DNA of 64,000 bases from Bacillus_CJ salitolerans (GCF_042680805.1 NZ_JBHUEM010000055.1:231870-295869); one strand, 5' to 3'; shown: positions 24,775 to 33,636, counted from the stretch's first letter. Numbers and translations are program-made. Notes: generated from the sequence alone by a model not told the origin.

Positions 24775-26703
24775 TTATTTATGTCTATACGATAACTCAA
24801 GGTTAAAGCGTTCCTTCAGCTTTCCATCATCATCCAGATTTTCTTCTATCCAATGTAATAGTTCTAATTCTGATTTTGGTTGACTAACTAAGTATCCTTG
24901 TATTTCGTCACATTTATGTTCATTCAGAATATGGAGCTGGCTTTCTTCCTCTACACCCTCTGCTATGACATTAAGGTTAATACTATGACCTAGCTCAATT
25001 AGTGTTGTCGCAATGGCTGCATCCACCAAATCTCGATGTAAATCACGAATAAAAGGTCTAGCGATTTTTAACGTGTCTAGTGGTAAATGCTTTAAATAAC
25101 TTAGTGTACAATAACCAGTTCCAAAGTCGTCAATCGAGATTTTAATACCACGTTCTCGCAGTGTTTTTAATATTTTTATAACCGATTCCTCATTACGCAT
25201 TAACGTGTTCTCCGTTATTTCTAGCTCTAGCCACTTGCCTTCTAATCCCGTTTTCTCTAAAACGCGATTCACGGTCCCGATAACATCGTGTCTGAATTGA
25301 ACGGGTGATAAATTAACTGAAACAACTAATGAGGGATAGCCAGCTTCCTGCCAAGCTTTATTTAATCGGCATGCTTCCTCTAGTACCCATTCACCGATTG
25401 ATACAATTAGTCCTGTCTCTTCGGCGATTGGAATAAAATCTGCCGGCGAAATCATGTCAAGCTCAGGATGCTGCCAACGAATGAGTGCTTCTACCCCTGT
25501 AATTTTACCTGTTTTGATGTTCATTTTAGGTTGAAAATAAATGGAGAATTCGTTTTTTTCCACTGCCTTTCTAAGCTGATATTCAAGCATGAACCGATCA
25601 GATGTTGTTCTAATATGTTCTGGTTGATAAAAACTATATGTATTTTTTCCATGTTCTTTCGCGATGTACATAGCTGTATCGGCTCGCTTAAATAATGTCT
25701 CTACATCCGATCCATCTACAGGATATAAACTAATTCCAATACTAGCTGTTACAATAAATTCATGATCTTTAATAAAAATAGGTCGTGTCAATTCATTGAT
25801 GATTTTTTCTGCAACTGTTTTAACGTGTTCGTAGGCAGCGGTTGGTAGGATGATCGTAAATTCATCACCCGATAGACGGTACACCTCTCCAATAGAATCG
25901 ATACATTCTGAAAGTCTGATTGAAACCTTTTGCAATAATTTGTCTCCCATCGTATGTCCGAGCGTATCATTAACGAGTTTAAACCGATCTAAATCGATAA
26001 AAAAGAGTGAGAAATCTCCGTTCGTTTCTTTAGACTTTTCAAGATGAGCAGCTAAGGCATCATAGAAGTTTAAACGGTTTGGTAAACCGGTTAAATCGTC
26101 AAAGTAGGCCTGCTTGTGAACCAGCTCCTCGTTCCGTTTCCGATCCGTAATATCAGTTGATACACAAAGAACATATTTCTTACCTTTATGAGTAATAGGA
26201 GTTTTAATGGCATGGATCCATTTCGTTTCTCCACTGGAATGCTGAAAGGGAACCTCAAAAACAACTTTATCCTTCGTTCCATTCATAATATCCTGGTCTT
26301 CTTTCAAACGCTTTTCTATATTTGTGGCAAGAGGATTAAAATCCTTTTCTAATTTCCCAATAATGTCCTTCGGTGTTACACCAAACATATCGGCAAAGGT
26401 CGAATTAGCCAAGAGATAATACCCGTTCCAGTCCTTTACAAAAATCATACAAGGATTTTCCTCGATTATTTTTTCACTAATCTCTTTACTTAAAAGTAGC
26501 TCGTCAATATTTTGTTTGTTCATCCAGTAATTCTTCAGCTGCATGAGACTATAAAGTAGAATCGAAACTAAAAGACTATGAATTAGAATGTTTGTCCATA
26601 TATTTTTAAAGACGTTGAAGAAAAAAATATGAAAAATAATCACGCTTATTAGAACGATAAGGGCGACATACTTATTTCTCTGGCTGTAATTCATAATATT
26701 CAC
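24775..26703 (-). CDS. PAS-GGDEF-EAL cyclic-di-GMP signalling protein
   Basis: A 642-residue membrane protein for c-di-GMP turnover. Two hydrophobic segments (about residues 11-30 and 36-53) anchor it. A PAS domain follows (about 75-190), then GGDEF with active-site SGDEF at 278-282, a variant still found in active cyclases; no RxxD inhibitory site lies at the usual place. The EAL domain carries EAL at 405-407, VNLSP, EITEN, DDFGTG and AEGVEEE. One oddity is KIARPF at 546-551 where KIDRSF is usual; the lysine is kept. Phosphodiesterase activity is therefore likely but not certain. It is a single-gene unit. Confidence 0.9.
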   Translation of the reverse strand: MNIMNYSQRNKYVALIVLISVIIFHIFFFNVFKNIWTNILIHSLLVSILLYSLMQLKNYWMNKQNIDELLLSKEISEKIIEENPCMIFVKDWNGYYLLANSTFADMFGVTPKDIIGKLEKDFNPLATNIEKRLKEDQDIMNGTKDKVVFEVPFQHSSGETKWIHAIKTPITHKGKKYVLCVSTDITDRKRNEELVHKQAYFDDLTGLPNRLNFYDALAAHLEKSKETNGDFSLFFIDLDRFKLVNDTLGHTMGDKLLQKVSIRLSECIDSIGEVYRLSGDEFTIILPTAAYEHVKTVAEKIINELTRPIFIKDHEFIVTASIGISLYPVDGSDVETLFKRADTAMYIAKEHGKNTYSFYQPEHIRTTSDRFMLEYQLRKAVEKNEFSIYFQPKMNIKTGKITGVEALIRWQHPELDMISPADFIPIAEETGLIVSIGEWVLEEACRLNKAWQEAGYPSLVVSVNLSPVQFRHDVIGTVNRVLEKTGLEGKWLELEITENTLMRNEESVIKILKTLRERGIKISIDDFGTGYCTLSYLKHLPLDTLKIARPFIRDLHRDLVDAAIATTLIELGHSINLNVIAEGVEEESQLHILNEHKCDEIQGYLVSQPKSELELLHWIEENLDDDGKLKERFNLELSYRHK

Positions 26704-26857
26704 TCCATAACTTCGATTCCATTATATATGGTGTAAAAAGATAGTGGGGGCTAAGCTCGTAAAAGGTCATTTAGTAGGAAAATAGTAATGGTATTTTCTA
26801 ACTATTATATCTTTTATGACAATTCAACACAATCCAACCTCTAATTTCGATGGTAAC

Positions 26858-27064
26858 TTAGGTATTATTTGCTTGTGCTCTAATCATAAGCCCCACTCCT
26901 AGCCATACAATTGCGACAAGAGTAGGCATAAATTTATAAACACTCCATCCATCAACGACAATAGATACTAAGTTAAATAGTAAAAGTAGGACGGAAACAA
27001 TGATGAAAACATTTGAAAGCGTGCGATACGTCTTTACTGAATACTTTTTCTTCACAAATCCCAT
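26858..27064 (-). CDS. Small membrane protein
   Basis: A 68-residue protein with a basic start (MGFVKKKYSVKTYRTL) and two hydrophobic segments (VFIIVSVLLLLFNLVSIVV and MPTLVAIVWLGVGLMI). I use the ATG at 27064 because GGAAGGTG lies 5 bases upstream; a second ATG at 27079 overlaps that site. It is the last of three small minus-strand genes, and the two upstream ones are broken. I do not recognise a family. It may be the surviving member of a decaying membrane-protein operon. Confidence 0.65.
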   Translation of the reverse strand: MGFVKKKYSVKTYRTLSNVFIIVSVLLLLFNLVSIVVDGWSVYKFMPTLVAIVWLGVGLMIRAQANNT

Positions 27065-27079
27065 GGATACACCTTCCAT

Positions 27080-27316
27080 CTACTTATTTTCATTCTTTAG
27101 TGTGCTTTTAATAATTTGACTTTCTCTAAATCCAACAACTAGTGTTCCAACCATACCGCCATACAAGAAGATATTTAATTCTTTTGTTATAACGAACACA
27201 AACAATAAAGCTATTAAAAATACAGGAGACAGAGTAAAAAAGTAAAGGGCTGTTTTCCTACGTTCTTCAATTGTGATTGTTTTTTGCTTAAATCAAAACA
27301 ATCTATCTTCCTCCAT
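27080..27316 (-). pseudogene. Broken small membrane protein gene
   Basis: Starting from the ATG at 27316 (four bases after the previous stop) the frame reads MEEDRLF, then TGA, then continues as FKQKTITIEERRKTALYFF and two hydrophobic segments, ending KNENK at 27080. The stop at codon 8 leaves no usable in-frame start behind it. The remaining 70 codons have a coherent membrane-protein pattern, so this is more likely recent damage than chance. The family is unknown. Confidence 0.55.
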
Positions 27317-27320
27317 TTTC

Positions 27321-28042
27321 TTAGTAAGAATTTCCGGTTCTACTGTGAATACTGGGTTCGAGCATTTTTTGAATGGGAATCCAAATAAGATGAAATAAGA
27401 TGTGAACAATAATCGCAGCAAAGATATCTGCCTTTAGAAATGCAAAGCCGGCTAAGACACCTACCCAAATGTTTCCTACTATGGCATACACATACATGTT
27501 GCCTTTGGTTCAGAACTCACTAGCTTATCCAGGTAAATGGACAAGGGCAAATAGACTACTAGAAAAGCTGATCGCGATACCAATGCCAATCCCGTTTACT
27601 GACTCAAAGATTAGTTGCCATAGCCATAGCAGTAAGCTCATGATTCCGAATCGAAATATTACCTCTTCAACAAATCCACCATAAATGATGCGCCCCATTA
27701 TACCTATTCGCTTATAATGGTTCTCGATATCAATATAATCTTGATACGAAACTGATTTGACGAAGTAAAAATAATAGAATAAAAGATTGCCAATTGAACA
27801 AATCAGCCCTAGCTCTAAACCATAAGTAAAAATGCCTCCATGAAATAATGTCGGAATGATATCGACTCTTGTGATAGAAAAGGCCCCAATGGCACAGAAT
27901 AACACGACAGTCAAAAGGTGTGCGATAATTGCTCTTTATCCGAAATATCTCCAGCATCCTCCAACTTTTTTTCAGTCTGAACCATAAAGAAAATTCCCGG
28001 CAGGCAAATGACGATTGTCAGTATGAATAAAGTCCAAAACAT
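27321..28042 (-). pseudogene. CPBP-family intramembrane protease pseudogene
   Basis: A CPBP (Abi) glutamic-type membrane protease broken in at least three places. It begins MFWTLFILTIVICLPG at 28042 (GGAGTG upstream), shifts frame near 27915, and continues with LTVVLFCAIGAF. The catalytic motif EEVIFRF and the FALVHLPG histidine segment remain, but TAA and TGA stops follow at once (PG-stop-ASEF-stop-TKGN). The last part (NMYVYAIVGNIWVGVLAGF, then IIVHILFHLIW) is intact in the same frame and ends at 27321. No functional protease can be made unless the sequence has errors. Confidence 0.75.
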
Positions 28043-28253
28043 GTATTACACTCCATTCCCTTTCAATGCAGGGTGAAACACCGGCTAATGGTTTAAATTT
28101 CCTTCTTCATTATAGTCCTTCTTCCAAATTCTAGCGACAGTCTTCATGAATTCTGATCATATGTCAACTTTTACTAATGTAAACATGCAGGAATTTTGTT
28201 TAGAAACTCGAAATAAATACACTATAAATGTTTTTAGAGAAGGGGAGAGGTTA

Positions 28254-29060
28254 ATGAATCCATTTGTATTTTCTTGTATCACCCCTCATGGCGGAGAAAT
28301 AATTCCAGAATTAAGCGGGGATCAGCCAAATCGAATGGGGACCACAAGGGAGAGTATGCTGAAGCTAGGAGAAGCAATGGAACGAGCAAATCCTGATACT
28401 ATCATTGTGCTAACACCGCATGGTACAAGAATACATGGACAGTTTTCGATTACTGATTCGGAAAGAATGCTGGGATCCTTAGAAGATCATGGTGCAGAGT
28501 TTCAGTTAGAGAGAAAGGTAGATCGTGAGCTAGCTAGAAGGATCTACGAAATCGCCGCTTCGAAAGATTTACCAATCGGTATGCTTAACTATGGAACAAG
28601 TAGCGGTCCTTACTCATGTTTACCATTAGATTGGGGGGCAATGGTTCCACTTCGGTTTATGCCTAATGTACCGATTGTTGTTATAACGACCTCTAGAGAG
28701 GTATCGCTTGACCGGCATGTAGAGCTTGGACAAGTATTAAAGCAAGTGTCCGAACAAACATCCAAGAGAATTGCCTTAATTGCGAGCTGTGATTGGTCGC
28801 ATACACACGACTCAGCAGGACCGTACGGGTTTGATGCAGCTGCAAGCCAGCTTGATGAGGAAGTTGTCCAATTCATTAAAACAAACGATTTAGAAGGAAT
28901 GATAGGATTTTCTCCTGAATATATAGACGCGGCCAAACCAGATGGAATCTGGCAAACAATGATTCTTGCAGGAGCAATTCCTCCTGAAAATAGAAAAGTT
29001 GAGTTTCTATCCTACGAGGCTCCAACGTATTTTGGCTTAATTTGCACGGCTTATTATTAA
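28254..29060 (+). CDS. Extradiol dioxygenase class III subunit B family protein (LigB/DODA-type)
   Basis: A 268-residue protein of the LigB superfamily, which opens catechol-type rings with non-haem iron. Candidate metal ligands are H in SCITPHGGE near residue 11 and H in LTPHGTRIHG near residue 56; DWSHTHD is the later conserved segment. The frame is open further upstream to 28146, but the ATG at 28254, with GGGGAGAGG before it, fits the family start. It is the first gene of an operon with a dipeptidase and an asparaginase, 17 bases before the next start. An amino-acid- or peptide-derived substrate is possible but not shown; some LigB-like proteins have other functions. Confidence 0.75.
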   Translation: MNPFVFSCITPHGGEIIPELSGDQPNRMGTTRESMLKLGEAMERANPDTIIVLTPHGTRIHGQFSITDSERMLGSLEDHGAEFQLERKVDRELARRIYEIAASKDLPIGMLNYGTSSGPYSCLPLDWGAMVPLRFMPNVPIVVITTSREVSLDRHVELGQVLKQVSEQTSKRIALIASCDWSHTHDSAGPYGFDAAASQLDEEVVQFIKTNDLEGMIGFSPEYIDAAKPDGIWQTMILAGAIPPENRKVEFLSYEAPTYFGLICTAYY

Positions 29061-29077
29061 TAAAGAGGTGAATAGTC

Positions 29078-30484
29078 TTGGTAAATTGGAATGAAGAGGT
29101 ACTTAAGCGTAAAGAAGAACTGATGAAGGATTTATTTGACCTCATTCGAATTGAAAGTATAAAGGATGAAGCGACAAAATCAGAAAGACATCCGATGGGT
29201 GAAAAAATCGGAGAGGCGTTAGACTTTATGTTAAGGCTATCTGAAAAAAGTGGTCTGCAAACGAAAAACGTGGATGGCTATGCTGGACATGCTGAATACA
29301 TAAACGATCCAAGCGAAGAAACGATTGGTATCCTATGTCATGTTGATGTTGTGCCTGCAACAGGAGAATGGGCAACACCTCCATTTGAGCCGACAATTAA
29401 AGATGGAAAACTATATGCAAGAGGTTCTATCGATGATAAAGGACCAACGATGGCAGCGTTTTATGGTTTGAAAATTGTAAAAGAGTTAGGTCTACCTTTA
29501 AGAAAAAATATCCGAATTATATTTGGAACAGATGAAGAAAGCGGTATGAGCTGCATGAAGTATTACCGCGAAGTAGAAAACATGCCTCAGATTGGATTCG
29601 CACCTGATGCGGACTTTCCTATGATTAATGCTGAAAAGGGTCAAATGACCTTACAGATTTCACTACCGAATGCTACAAGCGAAACGGTAGAATATCTTGA
29701 TCTCATTTCATTTCAATCAGGAGCGAGGGTCAACATGGTACCTGAGCGTGCCGTTGCCTCTATTACAGGAAATGGAGTAAACGAGTTACTAGATGAGTTT
29801 GAGACTTTTTGTGAAAAACTTGGTGTGAAAAGGTCTGTAAAGGTAGAAGAAAATCAGGCGGAATTAAATGTATTCGGTGTAGCGGCTCATGGAATGGAAC
29901 CACATGTAGGGATGAATGCGGGGACATTACTGGCAAGTTTTCTCGCTCGTTTTGAGTTCAATCGTGAAACCAATTCGTATCTTCGTCTACTTGCAGACCT
30001 GCACGAGGACTTTGAAGCAAAGTCATTGAACATTCAATATAAGGATGATATAACAGGCCCACTTACAATAAATCCAGGTGTCATCAAGTATGAAAAAGGT
30101 CAGGAATCCTATGTTCAAGTGAACGTTAGATGTCCTGTAACCACGAATTATGAAGAAACAAAACGGACGCTCTATCAAGAGGTCGAGAGAAGAGGCTTCC
30201 AGGTAACAGCCTATCGTGAATCACAGCCCCATCACGTTGACGCTGGTCATCCGATGATAAAAGTATTACAAACTGTCTACCAAGAGGAATCAGGGCTTGA
30301 ACCAACTCTCCTTTCATCGGGCGGAGCAACGTATGCTCGCTTTATGGAAAATGGAGTGGCATTTGGTTCATGCTTTCCAGGAAAAGAAATGACGGCTCAC
30401 CAGAAGGATGAGTATATCGAAATTGAGGATTTATTAAAAGCAACGGCCATCTACGCAAGAGCGATTTATGAATTAGCTAAGTAA
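29078..30484 (+). CDS. Dipeptidase, PepV-type (M20 peptidase)
   Basis: A zinc peptidase of 468 aa, the usual PepV length. M20 features: GILCHVDVVPATGEW (metal-binding His and catalytic Asp), YARGSIDDKGP, GTDEESGMSCMKYY (catalytic Glu pair) and APDADFPM. It removes the N-terminal residue from dipeptides in the cytoplasm. The start is TTG at 29078 with AGAGGTGA upstream. It is the middle gene of a three-gene operon, 11 bases before the asparaginase gene, so the operon may process peptides and free the amide nitrogen of asparagine. Confidence 0.9.
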   Translation: MVNWNEEVLKRKEELMKDLFDLIRIESIKDEATKSERHPMGEKIGEALDFMLRLSEKSGLQTKNVDGYAGHAEYINDPSEETIGILCHVDVVPATGEWATPPFEPTIKDGKLYARGSIDDKGPTMAAFYGLKIVKELGLPLRKNIRIIFGTDEESGMSCMKYYREVENMPQIGFAPDADFPMINAEKGQMTLQISLPNATSETVEYLDLISFQSGARVNMVPERAVASITGNGVNELLDEFETFCEKLGVKRSVKVEENQAELNVFGVAAHGMEPHVGMNAGTLLASFLARFEFNRETNSYLRLLADLHEDFEAKSLNIQYKDDITGPLTINPGVIKYEKGQESYVQVNVRCPVTTNYEETKRTLYQEVERRGFQVTAYRESQPHHVDAGHPMIKVLQTVYQEESGLEPTLLSSGGATYARFMENGVAFGSCFPGKEMTAHQKDEYIEIEDLLKATAIYARAIYELAK

Positions 30485-30495
30485 GGAGAGCGACC

Positions 30496-31503
30496 ATGAA
30501 TAGAGCGATTCAAGTTTATCGAGGAGAATTTATTGAGAGCACCCATGACATACATGTAGCAATCGTTAGTAACAAAGGTGAGCTTTTATACTCATATGGT
30601 GATCCAAAGCGTCTTACGTTTCCAAGATCATCTATGAAGCCTTTTCAAGCGATTCCACTAATTGAAACAGGCGCATCTGAAGCCTACCGTTTTACAAATG
30701 CTGAGATTTCGTTAAGCTGTGCGTCCCATAGCGGTGAGATTTTCCACAGGGAAACGGTTCAAGGCATTTTATCACGAATTGGATTAACAGAAGATGAGCT
30801 GCAATGCGGGACACATATTCCGAGAGATATGGAAAGCTATAAACAGCTAATCCGTGAGGGGAAGGACTTAACACCAGTTTTTAGTAATTGTTCTGGTAAA
30901 CATTCCGGCATGCTCGCTACAGTCGTTCACATGAAGGAGGATGTGACGACTTACCGAGAAGTAGAGCATCCACATCAGCAGCGAATTTTACAAGCCATTG
31001 AAGATGTTTGTGCCTTTCCAAAAAAGGATATTCAGTTGAGTGTAGATGGTTGCGGAGTACCGGTACACCGCCTCCCACTTTTCAATAGCGCATTAGGGTT
31101 TGCGCGCCTTGCGAATCCGGCGCAAACCGTTCCAGAGTCAAGAACGTATACGTTAACCAAAATAAGAGATGCGATGATGGAACATCCTGAAATGGTCGGA
31201 GGAACAAACCGATTTGATACAGATCTAATGGCTGCTTATCAAGGAAATATTGTGGCAAAAGCAGGAGCAGAAGCAGTTCAATGCCTCGGAATTGTCGATC
31301 AAGGAATAGGAATTGCCATTAAGGTAGAAGATGGTACACCGAGAGCAACCTCTGTCGCAACGATGGAAGTATTAAAACAGTTAGGAATTGCTGACGAAAG
31401 CATCAGCCACAAGCTTGAAGAGTATGTGAATGCACCTGTATTTAATGCACGAAATGATAAAATCGGTGTGGTCAAAGCAAACTTTGTTCTTGAAGAACAT
31501 TAA
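30496..31503 (+). CDS. Asparaginase, family II (PF06089 type)
   Basis: A 335-residue protein of the thermolabile/Rhizobial-type asparaginase family, unrelated to the common AnsA/AnsB fold. Conserved motifs include FPRSSMKPFQ, SCASHSGE, SNCSGKHSGML and VDGCGVPV; the paired serine-lysine and cysteine motifs form the active site in this family. It should convert asparagine to aspartate and ammonia in the cytoplasm. AAGGAGAG is 8 bases before the ATG. It ends the LigB-PepV-asparaginase operon, which closes with a terminator at 31508-31535. Why a LigB-type gene is grouped with it is unclear. Confidence 0.85.
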   Translation: MNRAIQVYRGEFIESTHDIHVAIVSNKGELLYSYGDPKRLTFPRSSMKPFQAIPLIETGASEAYRFTNAEISLSCASHSGEIFHRETVQGILSRIGLTEDELQCGTHIPRDMESYKQLIREGKDLTPVFSNCSGKHSGMLATVVHMKEDVTTYREVEHPHQQRILQAIEDVCAFPKKDIQLSVDGCGVPVHRLPLFNSALGFARLANPAQTVPESRTYTLTKIRDAMMEHPEMVGGTNRFDTDLMAAYQGNIVAKAGAEAVQCLGIVDQGIGIAIKVEDGTPRATSVATMEVLKQLGIADESISHKLEEYVNAPVFNARNDKIGVVKANFVLEEH

Positions 31504-31507
31504 TGGG

Positions 31508-31537
31508 AAAGTGGTACCGGCTAGGTACCACTTTTAA
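31508..31537 (+). terminator. Terminator of the dioxygenase-peptidase-asparaginase operon
   Basis: AAAGTGGTACC (31508-31518) pairs with GGTACCACTTT (31524-31534), followed by T and A-rich sequence. Confidence 0.85.
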
Positions 31538-31608
31538 TTTTCAACATGTAATTATGAAGAAAGTATAAAAGTTTTCAGCAAGAGAATGGGCAAGTGACTT
31601 GGAATTCA

Positions 31609-31781
31609 GCTCCAGCACCCAGCCAAGATGAAATGGCGACGATCTTTGCCATTTCATCCTACTCGAGGGGAAAAGAAAAATCACTTGGTCAAAAAACCTG
31701 TCATGAATAAAAGGGAAAACCACCTTTTTCATGACAGAACAATTGCTATGCCTTAGGCTGAACGGGACGCCCTGAGCCTTT
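31609..31781 (+). repeat. Dispersed structured element, copy A
   Basis: 173 bp nearly the same as 35209-35394. Ordered parts: GCTCCAGC outer strand, hairpin GATGAAATGGC / GCCATTTCATC, CTACTCGAGGG linker, a long hairpin whose stem sequence differs completely between copies (here CTGTCATGAA / TTCATGACAG), then TTGCTATGCC and ACGCCCTGAGCCTTT closing the outer stem. It abuts the end of the DJ-1 gene. No protein is encoded. Confidence 0.8.
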
Positions 31782-31783
31782 GA

Positions 31784-32374
31784 TTATTTCACAAATCCCA
31801 TCAATCGTTTCACTTCTAGGCAGTTCTCTTCACTAGTTAACATTTCTAATAGCTTGAAGGCAACATCAAAGGCAGTCGCAGGGTTATAGGAGGTAATAAT
31901 GTTACCATCAACGACGATCGGTGTATCAGCTTGAACATTTACACCGAATGCAGCTAGCTGCTGTTGACGGAGGCTAGAGCTAGACTTGTAAGTTGTAGCG
32001 TTGCGACCAGAAAGTACGCCGCTCTTTCCAAGTGGCAGGGCCCCTACACAAATGGACGCAATAATCTTATTTTTTTCATTAAAAGCTCGGATGAGTTCTA
32101 GAACATCCTCCCGATACGCATCCTCATAAAATTGAGCAAATTCAAATCCGCCTGGCAACGTGAGTGCATCAAAATTATCTACAATCACATCTTCAATCAC
32201 CATTTCTGGAATTACCGTAAAATTCCAAGTGCATGTTAGTTCTTTACGAGTTCCCACCGTTACTAACTCTGTGGTCCCATCCCCTTCCACTTGATTCCAT
32301 CCCATCACATCTGTAAAAACACTTGCTTCCACTGCTTCAAAGCCATTTGGCAGTAATAAACATATTCTCTTCAT
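31784..32374 (-). CDS. DJ-1/PfpI family protein
   Basis: A cytoplasmic 196-residue protein of the DJ-1/ThiJ/PfpI superfamily. The nucleophile-elbow cysteine lies in IIASICVGALPLGKSGVL near residue 108, with the acidic partner expected near the start in LLPNGFEAVEASVF. Members act as glyoxalases, chaperones or oxidative-stress proteins; I cannot choose between these. AGGATGA precedes the ATG on the minus strand. It is a single gene; its 3' end touches structured element copy A, and its promoter side faces the LysR gene across the TACCGG repeat array. Confidence 0.8.
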   Translation of the reverse strand: MKRICLLLPNGFEAVEASVFTDVMGWNQVEGDGTTELVTVGTRKELTCTWNFTVIPEMVIEDVIVDNFDALTLPGGFEFAQFYEDAYREDVLELIRAFNEKNKIIASICVGALPLGKSGVLSGRNATTYKSSSSLRQQQLAAFGVNVQADTPIVVDGNIITSYNPATAFDVAFKLLEMLTSEENCLEVKRLMGFVK

Positions 32375-32510
32375 GTCATCTCATCCTTTCACTACTTCTA
32401 ATTTGAAGTATAAAAGGATTTTTAACTTTGGTAAAATTGAAATAAATGAAGAAGATGTTCAGAAAAACTGATAATTACTATTTACCGCGGTTGATAACAT
32501 GGCAAAACAC

Positions 32511-32544
32511 AGGTAGGTTGAGCAGATACCAGCCCAACCTACCT
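32511..32544. other. Hairpin upstream of the TACCGG array
   Basis: AGGTAGGTTG (32511-32520) and CAACCTACCT (32535-32544), a perfect 10-bp inverted repeat without a T-run, in the gap between the divergent DJ-1 and LysR genes. It may be an operator or an RNA hairpin. Confidence 0.5.
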
Positions 32545-32665
32545 CTGGTCTATTCACCTAATTAGCGATACCGGCCAAACGTAAAGAAATACCGGTCAAG
32601 TCGACTAAATACTGGTCAAACTGTAGCATTTACCGCCCAATACACTGAAATACCGGCCAAACACA
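32526..32665. repeat. TACCGGTCAA repeat array, period about 20.5 bp
   Basis: Imperfect units ATACCGGCCAAAC at 32568, 32589, 32609, 32630 and 32650 (steps 21, 20, 21, 20), with an outlying unit at 32526 (two steps of 21 earlier). Linkers differ. The array fills the divergent promoter region between the DJ-1 and LysR genes. Confidence 0.8.
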
Positions 32666-32679
32666 AAAACAACAAAGGA

Positions 32680-33570
32680 GTGAGTATCATCGATATCCGT
32701 CATCTAGTCACATTCAAAACTATAGTAGAACAGAAAACCTTTACAAATGCTGCAGCTGAGTTGAAATATGCACAATCCACTCTGACGTTACATATTAAAA
32801 TGCTAGAAGAAGAGATGGGTGCTCCACTATTTGATCGATTTGGAAAAAAGCTGTCACTTACACAGGCTGGTCGTGAATTATATCCTCTTGTCCAGGAGCT
32901 TTTACAAGTGTATGAAAGAATTAAAGCAATTTCCGACCAAAGTGATGAGGTAAAAGGTGAAATCCGAATCGGTGCGTCGGAAACTGTCACGGTATTTAGA
33001 ATGCAGCCTGTATTAGCCTATTTTAAAAAACAATATCCAAATGTAGACGTGCTCTTACTAAATGACAGTTGTCCGAAGCTTCGGGAGAAAGTAAAAAATG
33101 GGGAGCTAGATATTGCCCTTATTTTAGAACCAGAAATGAAACAGGAAGACCTTTATATCCAAAGCATTATTGAAGAACCCATTGTGTTTATTGGTGGTAA
33201 AGATACTAGCATTCAATCACTAGGTAGTGAAAACAGAGAGCTTCTTAGCCATGAATGTTTTATCTTCTCAGAAGGAGAATGCTCACTTCGAAGAGCTTTT
33301 CAATCCTATTTAAAGGACAAGAAAATTGCCCCTAAAAACACAGTTGAACTCTCCAGTATGGAAGCCATTAAGCAATGTGTATCAAGTGGCTTAGGACTAA
33401 GCATAATGCCACTTGTGAGTGCACAAAGTCTGCTTGATGAAGGGAAAATCAAAATCATCAACCACGAGGAAGGAATCCCAGTGCATTTCACCCAAATCGT
33501 ATATCATCGTAACAAATGGCTATCTCCTGCCTTACAAAAATTTATGGAAGCCATTTATAAGTACTATTAA
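32680..33570 (+). CDS. LysR-family transcriptional regulator
   Basis: A 296-residue DNA-binding regulator. The N-terminal helix-turn-helix spans RHLVTFKTIVEQKTF through TNAAAELKYAQSTLTLHIK; the rest is the two-lobed effector domain (GEIRIGASETV onward). The only good start is GTG 32680, yet AAAGGAG (32675-32681) overlaps it; a start a few codons later at a non-standard ATC would give ideal spacing, so the true start is uncertain. The symporter gene follows with its own promoter, and the DJ-1 gene is divergent. Which gene it controls is not shown by the sequence. Confidence 0.85.
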   Translation: MSIIDIRHLVTFKTIVEQKTFTNAAAELKYAQSTLTLHIKMLEEEMGAPLFDRFGKKLSLTQAGRELYPLVQELLQVYERIKAISDQSDEVKGEIRIGASETVTVFRMQPVLAYFKKQYPNVDVLLLNDSCPKLREKVKNGELDIALILEPEMKQEDLYIQSIIEEPIVFIGGKDTSIQSLGSENRELLSHECFIFSEGECSLRRAFQSYLKDKKIAPKNTVELSSMEAIKQCVSSGLGLSIMPLVSAQSLLDEGKIKIINHEEGIPVHFTQIVYHRNKWLSPALQKFMEAIYKYY

Positions 33571-33606
33571 AAACTGAAAGTCCATTTTTCCTCCCAGTTA
33601 TTACCG

Positions 33607-33636
33607 TTGACTTGTTATCGAAATTTTTAGATAATT
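33607..33636 (+). promoter_or_regulatory. Symporter promoter overlapped by a CodY-box-like site
   Basis: TTGACT (33607-33612), 17 bp, GATAAT (33630-33635). AATTTTTAGATAATT (33622-33636) matches 13 of 15 bases of the CodY motif AATTTTCWGAAAATT and covers the -10 box, which predicts repression when branched-chain amino acids and GTP are plentiful. Confidence 0.6.

Noticed and set aside
27469..27684. 71-codon plus-strand frame
   Set aside because: Opposite the CPBP pseudogene; no start signal.
28146..28253. 36-codon N-terminal extension of the LigB-type protein
   Set aside because: No binding site at 28146, whereas GGGGAGAGG before 28254 fits the family start.
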